64,000 nt of DNA, from positions 91,088,113 through 91,152,112 of the forward strand of contig NC_080672.1 in NCBI RefSeq assembly GCF_030247195.1, written 5' to 3'. The notes beneath the pieces were generated by a model, which was not told the DNA's origin, made no database searches, and worked only from the letters and a program-made list of their open reading frames with translations. This document shows, in pieces, positions 33,339 through 45,093 of the stretch. Both the position numbers and the translations under genes were made by a program. Every line of letters starts with the position of its first letter. Position 1 is the stretch's first letter. Source of the DNA: Topomyia yanbarensis (taxonomy: Eukaryota > Arthropoda > Insecta > Diptera > Culicidae).

Positions 33339-35203
33339 ACATGCATAATTTGAATCAGCATACTACATGTTGGAAATGAAATCCGGACTGATTGCGATTG
33401 GCTCCCAGCAATAAAAGCGCAGGTGATAATATCACATTTTCAGTTTTGTATATACAACCGCCCACGAGCTTCCGAGACAGCACATAATTAGCTCTGTCCC
33501 ACGCTGCCGCTAAAGAACGCTCCCACGAACGAACGACGGCTGGCGACCACATCTAGTCTCTTTACGACCCGTCTGATGCATGATATTTTTTTAGCAGCTT
33601 TCCAAAGCTTTTTCGGTAACTAAATAATAAAAATGTTTTCCAACACTTTTACGGCGCTACTTTAAAAAAAAAACTTCACAGACAGAGAGGGTGTTGGTCG
33701 GAATTTTCAGCTCACCGCATCCAAGCTTGCTTCATATAGCAATTATAATCACTTTATCTTTCTGAGGATTCTTGTTCAGTGCAGTTATCATCATCCTTGA
33801 AATATTAAGGTTGGAAGTTTAATTAAGAAGTTTCATACCCTTACGATACTGAGCGTTTCGGACCATATTCGTATTTAGTGTCAACATTAACAGTTTTCCT
33901 GATTGCAACAATGTATGTGAATCGTTTTCAATAGTACGATTCGACTTGCTTGAATACAAATGTGTAGATACTATCAAACAGTAAACAATCTCGAATATAT
34001 TATTTTATGACAAACCTGGTATGGGCGTTGGTGCTACATTTCATAATGGAACTGGACCTTCTACATCGACAATTTTCACTGTTTTGAATCCCACAAGGCA
34101 ACAAATATAAAAAAAGAAATGAAAGTATGTATGTAAATAAAAATAAAGGAAGTTAAAAAAATTCAACTATTCTAATTTTTCCTATCCAACACCGGTACGA
34201 CCAGACCCGGGCAATGGCACTGTCAGTAATCGTTGTAAATCTATGGCCTAGCTGTGGAAAGGTTATGGGGAAGTTTTTCGCTCCACGCTGGATGCGAATC
34301 TACGACTGGGAAGTGAAGCATCCCAATTTTTTAACTTCCCCAGTAGGAACGGCTGTACGAGAAAAGTAATATTGTTGAAGTGGCTAGCAAACATACAGGG
34401 AAAAAAACAAGAGCGATGGGAGGTGGTAAATTCATGTCCCGAAAGTAAGATCCGTGTGCGAGTGACGTGGTATGCTAGCGTTCTCACCCTGTTCTGGAGT
34501 TGAAAGCTAATTTGATGGAAAGGATGAATGAAATGCAATAGCATATTATTTCTAAGTTAGACTATATTTTGCTACTAACCAACTCGGCAAGCAAACAATA
34601 ACGAAAACGTCAATAGAAGAGTACTCTTGCTATAGTGAGCTTGAGTTTCATTGAATACTAGTTACAAACCGAACTTAGGTTGAGAATCACTGAGCTAGAT
34701 GAAATTCAGCGGGTGCTTCTGTTGAACTAACTCATTTTAAGCTACTTTTTAGCTCATCGCAATGAGTCGTGTTAAATAAATTAACTAGAAGAAAGATGCT
34801 AAATAGTTCAATCAACAAACAGGCAATATTTCACATGCTTTTCTATTCACATTTTTTCTGTGTATCCAACGTCCCAAATGATAGTTTCTACTCACAGATA
34901 AGCAGCTTCTATAGATTGTACAAATATTCCCACAACTGCAAATAGACGTAAGAAATACAACAAACCATTCAGTTCAATGACTAACACGACTACAAAAACA
35001 TACACCGAGCAGATGATTTTCAAACCTGACTTACCGGCTCAGCTGGAAAGCCCCGTTCTCACAGCATGTCAGTAGTGGAGCTTCAATTTTCAATTGCTTG
35101 TCCAGTCGATCATCTTACTCAGGTTAGCATACATGGGATCGGGTGTGTTTGATGTTGGCTCTGTTCAATACAAATGATACTTTTTCCGTCTTTGCATACT
35201 TTC
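33339..35203. other. Unclassified, possibly host intronic DNA
   Basis: No recognised TE or gene. Short minus-strand frames (34263-34544, 33355-33552) have no motifs. It lies upstream of the zinc-finger exon, so it may be its intron. Confidence 0.3.
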
Positions 35204-35395
35204 AGAATGTCCAGCTTCCAGTGTGGTTCCTGCTGGCCAAAGCGTTGGAATCACCAGTGCCCCGAATGTGATCGATCGTACTGTTTTGTATCCAGCCTCG
35301 AACGTCACCTGGTCAAATCACACGCGCCGGGTTCGGAATTGCATCCGAAGGTGAAGCAGCAACGGAAGAGTGGTCGGAATGTTGAATATTTTTAG
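35204..35395 (+). CDS. Candidate terminal exon with one C2H2 zinc finger
   Basis: A polypyrimidine tract and TACTTTCAG lie directly before 35204, a good splice acceptor. The open frame then reads MSSFQCGSCWPKRWNHQC and continues with a classic finger, CPECDRSYCFVSSLERHLVK then SH (CX2CX12HX4H). A basic tail follows to TAG at 35393-35395. One finger in a short spliced terminal exon is the arrangement of isoform-specific exons in BTB zinc-finger genes such as lola, but no other exon is visible here. It may also be a TE-derived fragment. Confidence 0.45.
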   Translation, partial: RMSSFQCGSCWPKRWNHQCPECDRSYCFVSSLERHLVKSHAPGSELHPKVKQQRKSGRNVEYF

Positions 35396-35709
35396 GAAAG
35401 TTCGTAATATTGGAAACGAAAATGCATAACCCTCCGTCGGAGGCAACTGTAGGAGTTTTATCGCAGCGGCATGTTTGAAATTTGTTATGTACCGTTAATG
35501 GAAGCAATCGTTAAATTGTGGCAGTGAGAAGTTATAAGTATTGGAACATCATAAGAAGGAATAATAGAAAATGGATATCAAAAAACTTTGTTTATTATGC
35601 CTGATTATTAATGATAAGCAACCTGTCAAAATAATTGGAACTGACTTGCTATGACGGCTTTCGGCCAAGCGAAGCAACTCATTCACTCTCTCAACTCTAA
35701 CTTGTTTGT
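35396..35709. other. Unclassified 3' flank
   Basis: No canonical AATAAA was found close to the zinc-finger exon. Nothing else recognised. Confidence 0.3.
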
Positions 35710-35855
35710 TCGGCTTCGCCTAATCAGAAACCGACATTAACTTTTTGTCAGAATAGATTAGCACCGGCTTGACGCAAATCCCTTAAAACTAAGACACACT
35801 TTGTGTTTCAATCGAACGACTAATCAAACGTGAAAAAATAAAAATATAGCATAGT
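35710..35855 (+). repeat. Truncated copy of the 27.7-kb MITE
   Basis: CGGCTTCGCCTAATCAGAAA, GCACCGGCTTGACGCAAATC and TTGTGTTTCAATCGAACGAC align with 27791-27900. The copy ends in ATATAGCATAGT, the terminal word of that MITE. The long inverted arms are missing. Confidence 0.75.
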
Positions 35856-36192
35856 CTAACTTGTTGCTTCTTCGGTCTGAGATCATGGGCCATTGGAACT
35901 TCACCGTTAGAAATTATTAAATTTACACCACACATAAATTCAAATCAAACTGAAAATTAAACATGTAACACGACCCTCAATTGAATATCAAATTCGATTT
36001 GATGTATTTTTATTAGAATCTGTTGTATCCATAACTACGTATTATTCATGTAGCTTTTTATCACTTTAAGCAAAAAGTTATATTACTCGAATGTAATTCC
36101 ACATAACATATAAGGCACATAGACGGAGCGGCTTGTGAGATGTAGGTTTTCATCTATGTATCTGCATTTTACATTACACGAAATGTAACTTT
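35856..36192. other. AT-rich; presumed 5' region of the zinc-finger transposon
   Basis: No termini of the transposon could be recognised here. Confidence 0.3.
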
Positions 36193-36198
36193 TAGTTT

Positions 36199-36696
36199 TT
36201 ACCAAGAAAATGGCCCTTTCAAGTGCATCGTGCACAAACAAGTGTCAGCCATTTTGATAATCGGAAGCAAATAGTGCGCGTAAGAGTGAAAAAATTTAAA
36301 ACTGACAATTTCAAGTGTATTTTGTGCGATTGTGCGTTTGCCAGCATTGAAATGTGCTTCAGACACATGCGCGTGCATGGAAATCGGTTGTTCCAATGCC
36401 CCGAGCGCCTCGCAAATTTCCGATCGTTGAATGCGTTCAAAAATCACTTTCGACAACGTCACTTGTCCAAATCTACAGCCAAAATATACAAATGTTCTGT
36501 GGGTTCGTGTAGTGTCACAGAATCTGATGCACGAAAATTGTCGAAACATGCAGCGTGGCACATTTCACTAGGGCAGCCTGTTTTCTGCCCATTTCGATGC
36601 CGTACAAGAAAAGCATTCGCTACCTGTAATGCCATGAGGATTCATAACATGTATAACCATCGGATGAATCTCCCAATCGGAACCGAAAATGTTTAA
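36199..36696 (+). pseudogene. Transposon-encoded C2H2 zinc-finger segment
   Basis: A frame open from 36196 to TAA 36694-36696 carries four fingers in tandem. Finger 1 is CILCDCAFASIEMCFRHMRV plus H. Finger 2 starts FQCPER and has lost its second Cys, with LNAFKNHFRQRH intact. Finger 3 is CSVGSCSVTESDARKLSKHA plus AWH. Finger 4 is CPFRC with RIHNMYNH. No good ATG precedes finger 1, so a start or upstream exon is missing or decayed. N-terminal C2H2 fingers ahead of a long transposase-like protein are known in an uncharacterised animal TE family, and the following segments fit that order. The fingers probably recognise element DNA. Confidence 0.6.
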
Positions 36697-36899
36697 AGTT
36701 CGCAACCATGTCATCTCTCAGCAACACTTGAAGTAGATAAACAAATTGGATTGGACATTGAAGTGGCTGTAACTGCACCGACTATTCCAACTTCATCCAT
36801 CGAATTGATTTCGATCAAGCGTCGTCATATCGAATTAATAATCGGAAGCCTTTTCCTCAAATAGTCGTAGCTTTCGGTGAAGCTGCAGCAGTTCGTGAA
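36697..36899 (+). other. Degraded linker of the zinc-finger transposon gene
   Basis: Stops in all frames. By position it belongs to the same gene. Confidence 0.35.
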
Positions 36900-37316
36900 G
36901 ATTGTGTTAAACAGTGCTTAAAGGAATCCGCAGAGGAGTTCAATTTGCCATGTGCAGTTCAACAAAGTATTGAACACGATCTGACCCAAGTAGACCTGAT
37001 GAACCGTTGTTTCGGGCAAAAGGGTATTTTCAGAACGTCGCATACGCGTAAAAAAAATTTTAGGGAAAATTTTTCCTTTGTGCCACCTCTGCAAGTCCCG
37101 TTGCAGAGAGATAATGAGCACAATCTTTGCTTCTATTACTATGCCCTTATATTAGACACATTGCGTTCAATGCTAGAAGACGATACAATTTACAAAACTG
37201 TTTTCCGAGATAGAAACACTAGATCTGGTTTTCTTTTTGATTACACTGACGGACTAAAATTCAAAAGTGGCACCTTCTATAATCACAAAACAATCAACCT
37301 TTTACATTTCTTATAA
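36900..37316 (+). pseudogene. N-terminal segment of the transposase-like protein
   Basis: The frame contains ECNLPCAV-like sequence, then GIFRTSHTRKKNFRENF, a VPPLQVPLQRDNEHN segment, LILDTLRSMLEDDTIYK and LFDYTDGLKFKSG. I know this order (a V.P..V.L segment, a repeated LRxxL helix and a DYTDG.KFK box) from uncharacterised TE proteins that continue with YQDxxEV...LGNLPP, and that part is found at 42.25 kb. The frame ends at TAA shortly after KFKSGTFYNHKTIN, where 4.9 kb of foreign sequence begins. Confidence 0.6.
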
Positions 37317-37416
37317 AAGAAATGTATAGAATTCGCTCAAACTTTCAAGATTTTTTCCGAGGCCCGGAGGGCCGAGTCTTATATACCAATCGACTCAGCT
37401 CGACGATTTGGGACAA

Positions 37417-37470
<54 letters not shown>

Positions 37471-39521
37471 TGTGTGTGTATGTAACGGACAAATTCTCAT
37501 TCGTGTTTCTCAGCAATGGCTGAACCGATCTTATCCAAACCAATTTTAAATGAAAGAACTAAAAAACAGTATGAACGCTATTAATTTGTTTTTGATTCTG
37601 ATGTTTAGTTTCCAAGATATGAATGTTTGAATGCGCAAAAATATGCGTTTTTTGCAGTTTTTTTTAATTATCTGCCGAAATTGACAATGTAGATTAACAA
37701 TTTATATGTTTTTAGACAGCTTTAACGAATACCTTTCGAACAAGCTATAGATTGTTGAAATCGGATTATTATCAAAAGAGATATTTAACATTAAATGCGG
37801 ACGAAAGATTTTTATCATTTCCCATAGCCAGAAATATGACCAAAAACATGTAATCTATTATTAACGCCAAAACGGCTTATTTTAGGTCAATAGTATCTTC
37901 GGAGAATTTAATGGAGGCAATATGCCCTTTCTTTTGGTATTGTGCTTTTGCTGATTAATCCCCCTATGAGTGAGATATTTTCACAATTTTTTTTGGAAGT
38001 GATTATATCGAAATGATGCCTTCAGCAAATTTGTAGCTCTTACTTTTGCGAATAACGTTACTGAAGACTTCAAATATCTATTTTGAATACTTTAAAAGTT
38101 ATGGCTTGTTGTTTGTTGATTACTCTTTGTCGCCTATCGGATCGATCTGAAACATATCGGAAAATGAAAAGCGAAATAAATAACTCCAAGCAACGGCGTA
38201 GCCAAGAGAAGGTTTTGGGGTTTAACACCATACAACCCCCCCCCCCCCACAACACCAAAAAAAAAATTGGATTGAAGTTGAAAATTTATTGATGCAGACT
38301 GATTTAATTCAATATTACAATAACAATTATCTGATCCGTAGATTGATAACCTGTTGTTGTAAACATCATGAGCACTTTTGATAAATTGTCGGAATGGGGT
38401 CCTGATATGTAACTGATCTATTGGTCTTGATTTCACAGTTGTCTAATAGCATCAATATCAAATTCCTGTCTGAAAACATTCCAATAGAAAATTCCAGAGT
38501 TCTGTAATCAATCATAATCCTCAGATTTATTTTCAAATTGATCTCGTTTTTGTAGAGATGTACTGTAATAAGGGTCTTTATTTAATAGGAAGCGAAGTTA
38601 AAATTGATTTAATTCTATGAAACATAGAACTGCTCAACGAAAAATGCATAAATTTCAACAATTGCTTAAAATGTTTTTGCCTTTCTCATTCACTCTAAAA
38701 TTCGTCGATCTAATCCCGACCGGGAGGACCGAGTGTCATATGCTAATCGACTCAGTTCGTCGAGATCGGAAAATGTCTGTGTGTGTATGTATGTCTGTAT
38801 GTATGTGTGTATGTGGAAAAAATGTGACCTCTGTTAATCAGAGATGGCTGGATCGATTTGCACAAAGTTAGTCTCAAATGAAAGGTACAATCTTCCCATC
38901 GGCTGCTATTGAATTTTTTATTGATTGGACTTCCGGTTCCGGAGTTACGAGTTGAAGAGTGCAATCACACAACAAATTCCCATATAAACTGAAATGAAAA
39001 AATTTCAAAATCAAATTTGTATTTTTGAGGCCAAATGACATTATAATGCATGAAACATTGAGATTTGATGTAAACTCGAAAAAATAACGTTTGACAAAAA
39101 ATGATTTTTTTGGACTTTGGTACTTATTTGCTCTGTTACTATTTTCTGAAAAATTAATTCTGCATAATTTGAAAACTTCAAAAATTACGGTTTCGGAATT
39201 ATGCCGTTTAGACATTAAGATCGATTTTCACCAAACCCCCACCAATTGTAAAATTGGTATTGTAAAAAAACGTAAGGGCGATACTTCAATGCTGATAGGT
39301 GGGACCGAAAAAGTAAACAATCGCCAAAGGGACTATATACTATATATACAATCATTTTGTCAATTTCAATAGCAAACACAAATTTTAATTTAATAATTTC
39401 AAATACTTCATAAAGTTTGGGGTTTCGATCACTGAATCATGCAATCTAGGATGTAAAAAACACAATAGTTCTAAATTGGAAATAAAACCAAGTCTGGAAA
39501 TATGCACTGTTGATTTTCTTT
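37317..39521. repeat. Inserted repeats: GGAGGRCCGAGT family, two copies
   Basis: 37357-37550 and 38716-38870 share GGAGGRCCGAGTSTYATA, AATCGACTCAG, TCGACGA and GTCTGTGTGTGTG, then ATGGCTG.ACCGAT. They are two members of one dispersed repeat, each with a TG-rich tract (37420-37480 is a long (TG)n). Between them, 38191-38280 is a hAT-like end. This block separates the two halves of the zinc-finger transposon. Confidence 0.6.
38191..38290 (+). mobile_element. hAT-like end, CAACGGCGTAGCC
   Basis: Homologous to the minus-strand end at 33230-33338, including the poly-C run (38236-38249) and AATTGGATTGAAG. It is a decayed terminus; the partner is not found. Confidence 0.55.
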
Positions 39522-39526
39522 GAATG

Positions 39527-41791
39527 CACTATGAGTCACAAGGGCGATTTTTCGGTACAAAAATCAATAACTCCCAAACCGTTCATTTTAGAGAAATTAT
39601 GTCTGAGAGAATATTTTTGGGGATTAAATTCGCTTTCTTTTAAAGTAAAATGTAGCTAGGGTGGTCGTCTCAAACATTCTTTTCGAAAAATTATTTTTCG
39701 AACAAAATGGTATAGCAAGGTACTTACTTCAGCAAAATTGTAGAAAAATGTTTTTCAGTTAACATTTTCAAATGAATTAAAGTTATAGCACTATCGGTTT
39801 TTATGTTATGATTATTTCTATTCTTTAACTTAGGGTGTTTCTGAAAAAGTCAGTTTTTTAACTATAACTTTTTAAATAGTTAGTCTATCTTCATACTCTC
39901 TATGAAGCAATTTTAGTACTTTTCATTGCGCATATTTCTGCTGAAGAATGTGAATCGATATCATTTTTCGTTATCGAGTTACGATCATTTTTTAAAATAA
40001 AAATGATAGTTTTCAATGTCCTCTAACTCAGAAGGTTGCAAAAACTAGCAGCTAAATTTGTACTCTTTTGAAAGTGCATCAAAAATACTATAAAATATTC
40101 CAAAATCAAAGTCAGCATTTTTGCCCTTCGATGTCAAATATAAACAACAACACCACGAGTCGTGACAGTTTAATTGGTATCAATCTCATTCATGAATCGA
40201 ATCGCAGTAGCCGACGACTGCTTTGATCAACGCGTGTAGTGCTTTGTATTATTAGTGCTGTTAAAATGCATAAAATAAAGTTGTTCGATCTCTAGAAAGT
40301 GGCCAAAGGTGAAAATAAAAATAAAATAAAAGTTGTGTTTGAGGAAATAATGAGATAATTTGATGTGGGACAAAATGAAAAAAATAAGTTCACTCAGAAT
40401 GCAAAAGCTGTAACAATTAAAACATGTAAAAGGTTTGATCAATTTTGGAAAGACAGTAATCGAATTGAGACGAAAGTGCTCGATAAAAATTCGAAATATT
40501 TTGAGAAGCCGTTAACAGTTCCTACAAAAGATTCAAACTGCACTTCCAAACCAGCATTCACAGAAATTCGTCGCTTACTTAGACAAAATGAAGGGTAATC
40601 CTTAATTCATTTGCTTTTTAAGGCAAAATGCGCTACATTTTATATTATGTCAACACTTCCATTACCAACAAGTTTCATGAGCGAACAAGGAGCTGAGGCT
40701 CGGAACGATCGACTGAGTCACGGTAGAAATTGTTCAAGAGTCGCGAACATGGAAGATGTTTTCTTTAGAGCAATGGACTCGTCTAATCCGGTTCTTGCAG
40801 TTAGAAGATCCCGATACAGTAAACGCACTGAAATAAGTTCAATATTAAATGAGTTAGCACTTTGAGAAAAGAGACACGATTCAGATAACTATAACGACGA
40901 CGATGCTGATGATGTTGATGATTGTGATTATAATAATTATGAGGATGACGATGATAATAAAGTAGTTACGTAGAATAGTAAAATAAATATCTGTCTGAGC
41001 CTAACGTTTTCAATATTTGTGTACATATATTTGACAAGCTCAAAAAATCATTTAACAACTCGACTTTTTGATCTAGTAAAGCAGGTTCTAAATGGCAATG
41101 ACCAGACCCTTAAAAACAGCCGTATGCTGATGTCATTTAATCATAATGTTGGTGTCAACATTTTTCGCTGAATGACAAAAAAGCAAAAGTTGATTTTGAG
41201 ATATTTTACAGTATTTTTGATGCACTTTCGAAAGAGTACAAATTTAGCTGCTAGTTTTTGCAACCTTCTGAGTTAGAGGTCATTGAAAACTATCATTTTT
41301 ATTTAAAAAAATGATCGTAATTTGATAACGAAAAATGATATCGATTCACATTCTTCAGCAGAAATATGCGCAATGAAAAGTACTAAAATTGCTTCATAGA
41401 GAGTATGAAGATAGACTAACTATTTAAAAAGTTATAGTTAAAAAACTGACTTTTTCAGAAACACTAAAATGACACCCTAAGATAAAGAAGAAAAATAATT
41501 ATAACATGAAAACTGATAATGCTATAATGCTATAACTTTGATGCATTTGAAAATGTTACTTGAAAAATATTTTTCTACAACTTTGCTGAAGTAAGTACCT
41601 TGCTACACCATTTAGTTCTAAACATAATTTTTCGAAAATAATGTTTGAGAGGACCACCATAGCTACATTTTGCTTTAAAAGTAAGAAAATTTAATTTCCA
41701 AAAATATTCTCTCAGACATAATTTCTCTAAAATGAACGGTTTGGAAGTTATTGATTTTTGTATCGAAAAACCGCCCTTGTGACCCATAGTG
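39527..41791. mobile_element. 2.3-kb Transib-like element with 0.6-kb inverted arms
   Basis: Ends CACTATGAGTCACAAGGGCG (left) and CACTATGGGTCACAAGGGCG (right, inverted) start arms that match for about 0.6 kb (39527-40130 against 41170-41791) with scattered differences. The flanks GAATG (39522-39526) and GAATG (41792-41796) form a perfect 5-bp TSD. CACTATG-type heptamer ends with a 5-bp TSD are characteristic of the Transib superfamily, the relatives of RAG1. The 1-kb core has no readable transposase, so this copy is non-autonomous. The class call rests on ends and TSD only. Confidence 0.85.
40365..40971 (+). pseudogene. Decayed coding sequence inside the Transib-like element
   Basis: Two frames (40365-40598 and 40611-40971) occupy the core between the arms. 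The second has a SRVANMEDVFFRAMDSSNPV segment and continues past an in-frame TGA (40863-40865) into an acidic C-terminus, DDDADDVDDC then YEDDDDNK. The acidic tail kept in the same frame suggests a former real protein. I do not recognise it as a transposase. It may be captured cellular sequence or an accessory protein. Confidence 0.4.
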
Positions 41792-41849
41792 GAATGGCGG
41801 GTTTTTTCAAGAAAAAGCGTTGATTTCTTAATTCTCAGTCGCGTTGGAA

Positions 41850-42246
41850 ATTTGAGTAAAGTATAAACTTCAAATCGATTAAAAAAAATCGATTTTTTTG
41901 GCTCAGTACAATATACATAACCCCTTTAGAAAAATCAGTTTTCCCACCACAATGCATTGATTGAGGAATTTAGATATTTTATTAACAGAGCATTAGCAAT
42001 AATTCGTTTGTATGTCTATTTTATGGGCCATTTTTTCGCCTTCTTATTGATTTGATTTGAGATTTCTAGCACTGATGTTGTCCTATGCTGATTTGAGTGA
42101 TTCTCTGAGTCCTGCCACTATCCCATGTAGTATGTGTTATCAAAAACATCGCGAAGCATCAAGTTCTAAATGTTCTCAAACGATATAATATCCGAAGAGA
42201 GTGATAAGAGTTATAAGAAATGTCTCATCACACTGTTAGGTGGATT
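41850..42246 (+). repeat. Repeat of about 390 bp shared with 56.15-56.54 kb
   Basis: From GTAAAGTATAAACTT through CCACCACAAT, ACTGATGTTGTCCTAT and TGTGTTATCAAAAACATCGC to GGATTAAAAGCGT the two copies are about 90 percent identical by eye. The homology stops where the transposase-like sequence starts here (about 42250) and at a different sequence there (56540). The shared border marks the end of an inserted repeat next to the transposon. Confidence 0.8.
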
Positions 42247-42249
42247 AAA

Positions 42250-43483
42250 AGCGTTTTTCTATATCAAGACGCTGCAGAGGTTTTCATAAATGCAATCGGA
42301 AATGCAACTGGTCGTCACAAACTTATTTGTGTATATATGGTGTTGGGAAATCTTCCGCCCCATCTGCACTGTTTAACTGATAACGCGCAGCTTGTTCTAT
42401 TGTGTAAAAACAAAGATTTCTCTCAGTTCGGACTAAACAGAATTTTAAGGAAACTTATAGAAGATATAAAAATTCTCGAAGAGGAAGGTATCCTGATTAA
42501 AAAGGGAAATGCAGAATACCGAATTTTTGGATCAATATTCACTACAATGAACGACAACTTGGGCGCTCATCAGATCGCCGGATTGACCGAAAACTTCTCT
42601 CGGTGTCCACATTTTTGTCGCTGTTGCTATATCAATCATGACAAGTTTAATAGAGATTACCTTTATACTGCAGAAGTGCGAACCCCAAATTCACACACGC
42701 AAGATCTGCATGTCATATCAGAAAGCCATAATAAAGTACCTAACCGTGGTGTGAAAACTGATACCGTATTTAACGAACTAAAGTATTTCAATATATTTCA
42801 TTTTGGAGCAGCACCTTGTTTAGCGCATGATTTATTTGAAGGGTGCGCAAACTGCGATCTGTTTTTAATTTTAAAAAAAATTATAAAGCAACGCATCCTA
42901 AAATCAAGGTTTCTTCAAGCAAGGGCTAACGCTATTTTTAGTACTCTCAACGTGAACACGAAAATAACGTTTGATTTTACCAAAAAATCGAAAACGATAA
43001 AGGCAAAAGCATATGATGTATGGCATTTGATTCAAATTCTTCCATTTATTATGTTGAATCTAAATATTGAATCATCAAACCTGTTATTTGTGATGACTTT
43101 ATTGATCAAACGAATTACAGATATTATAACGGCACCGGTAATATCCAAAGAACATATTTATATACTGGCATCACTAATAAGGGAGTATTTAGATGTTAAA
43201 CACCATTTCATAACTCACTATCCAAAATTGATTTTGTGGCTAGGACCTCTAATGTCATTCTGCACATTGTTTTACGTAAGGAAGCATTGCTTTTTTAAGC
43301 GAGCGCTGCGAAGCACTATCAACTTAAAAAATGTCCTAAAATTCTGTACTGAACATCATCAATTTTACCAGGGTATACTGAATATGAATAACAAACGTTT
43401 TGAAAACAAATTTGTTGTAATAAAATATCTAGAAGATAGCAGAGATCTTTCTCTGTCACTACAAGAAAAGCCAAACATTTTTG
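42250..43483 (+). pseudogene. Transposase-like protein, main segment (first part)
   Basis: The open frame (with TAG at 43492-43494) encodes YQDAAEVFINAIGNATG, MVLGNLPPHLH, a DNLGAHQIAGLTENFS motif followed by a Cys cluster (CPHFCRCC), and FNIFHFGAAPCLAHDLFEGC. In a 424-codon frame counted from 42220 these sit near residues 15-31, 40-50, 112-127, 129-136 and 190-209. The order LGNLPP / DNLG.H...GF.E.FS / CRxC / YF......D.MHDL.EG belongs to a widespread uncharacterised family of animal transposon proteins. It is not a textbook DDE family that I can name. The frame is cut in the last motif-free part by the 7.4-kb insertion and resumes at 50867. Confidence 0.7.
43476..43483. repeat. 8-bp TSD (left), CATTTTTG
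   Basis: Identical to 50859-50866. Deleting 43484-50866 rejoins the reading frame of the transposase-like protein without a stop. Confidence 0.95.
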
Positions 43484-43683
43484 CAGTGGCGTAGTAGCGG
43501 GGGGGGTTTTGGGGACGAAACCCCCCCCCCCCCCCCGAAATATTTTGGAGAGATTTGAAAAAATTGAATATGTTAAACAAAAATATGCCTAATATTTTAA
43601 ATGAAATTCTCAAAGTTTCATTTGCAAAAGTTATCTTGTAAAAAAATTCCCTTGTAGTGAAAATTAGCTGCAGACTCGACACC

Positions 43684-43907
43684 TACCTGTCGGCATGTTG
43701 TGGAGGCTAGCTCAACCGCCGAGGACTATAACGAGTAGATCGCGGCGAAGCGAGGAGCTAGGAGCTTAATGGTTCACGAAACGGATATCGGTACCGAAAG
43801 AAATTTCGCCACATTCTGTAGTCCTTGACTGACGGCGAACATGGACTGGAGAGTGTGAGAGAAGTATCCCCATAGAGGCCACCAGGCGATTCGCTACCGC
43901 ATCGGCC
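43684..43907 (+). other. R1-like 5' or UTR sequence
   Basis: GGCTAGCTCAACCGCCGAGGACTAT near 43706-43731 matches the GC-rich unit repeated at 49.2-50.6 kb. No open frame. It ends at the hAT insertion. Confidence 0.4.
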
Positions 43908-43915
43908 AATGGAAC

Positions 43916-45085
43916 TAGAGCTTCCATTTCCCGACGGTTTTCAGCTTCCCGGGATTCGGGAAATAAATAATAAATTTCCCGGGAAATCCCGGGATCCCGG
44001 GAATACAGAAGAAAAATAAAAAGGTGAATGATTTTCTTGAAAACAAAAGAACAAATCGAAATGTTTTGAAACCCGTTTGATTTCAAGTATATTTGTCCTA
44101 AAGGCAGTTGTCAGAAAATGGCGATTTGGTGGCCTATACATCATTCAATCATTCGATAACTCGTCAATAAGTTTACGCAACATCAACTCCTTTGATGATT
44201 TTTCTTGGCTATATGTATAACCTAAATTTTGGTAAATACGATTACAATTGGGACTAAACACAGCTGCTGGAGTTACTGTCCAAAATTCGAATTCGATGTT
44301 CTGATACGATGGAATGTAATTAATTTAATGCAAAGCACCTTCTTTAGTAATCTTGTATAAAAAGATCGAGCTGCTTCAGGGTAGTGTGCAGTTATTTCCG
44401 ATCAAATGATAAAACGTGATATATGGAATCCATTTCCGTCACAGTAAGATCAGCATCATTTCGAATTAAGTGTGAATCAAAATCAAGCAGATAATGGACG
44501 AACTGTGCAGCGATGGATGGAGCCTATTATCGATTTCCTGTTACGAGCAAGTATATGGATTGCTTGATCGTATCCCTTTAAAAATCCTGCCTGCATCCTT
44601 GAAAGCATTCAAAGAGTTTGGATGCGCATAATATTGGACAGATACAACGTTATGTATTTCTTTTCATACATCCAAAAATTTACAGATATTATAGTTACAG
44701 TATAACAAATAAGACGAAATATGCATTCGATGAACCGACCAAATATTTCTGCAGATGTTCTAGAAACATTCCTTGTTTAAATAGCGTTTGCGTTAAGAAT
44801 GATATCACTAAAAACCATCCCAAGTTTTGTAACATACACTCACCGATTTTTTAAGAAAGTACCGCGCGTCACTAACGCTACAATCTGCATTCACTACTCA
44901 CTCCAAATGCTTGCCGGTAAAAATATTTCCTACAGAATTTCTTTCGCAGAACCTAAGCTTTTTGGAATAAATTAAAAATCTTTTTCCCGGGATTCCCGAA
45001 TCTCGGGAATGGGAAAACACAATTTCCCGGGAAATCCAAAAATCCCGGGATTCCCGGGAAATAATTTCCCGGGATGGAAGCTCTA
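43916..45085. mobile_element. 1,170-bp hAT-like element with CCCGGGA arrays
   Basis: TIRs TAGAGCTTCCAT at both ends, inverted. A perfect 8-bp TSD AATGGAAC lies at 43908-43915 and 45086-45093. Both subterminal regions carry dense TTCCCGGGA / AAATCCCGGGA palindromes (43947-44000 and 44985-45075). A 78-codon frame (44618-44854) with several Cys has no recognised domain. Non-autonomous. Confidence 0.92.
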
Positions 45086-45093
45086 AATGGAAC

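Noticed and set aside
37322..37549. 75-codon frame with poly Cys-Val
   Set aside because: It is a (TG)n tract within a dispersed repeat.
42220..42249. ATG at 42220 as the true start of the transposase-like protein
   Set aside because: It lies in the repeat shared with 56.15-56.54 kb. The family's coding sequence starts near YQDAAEV at about 42250, and the real N-terminus is at 36.2-37.3 kb.
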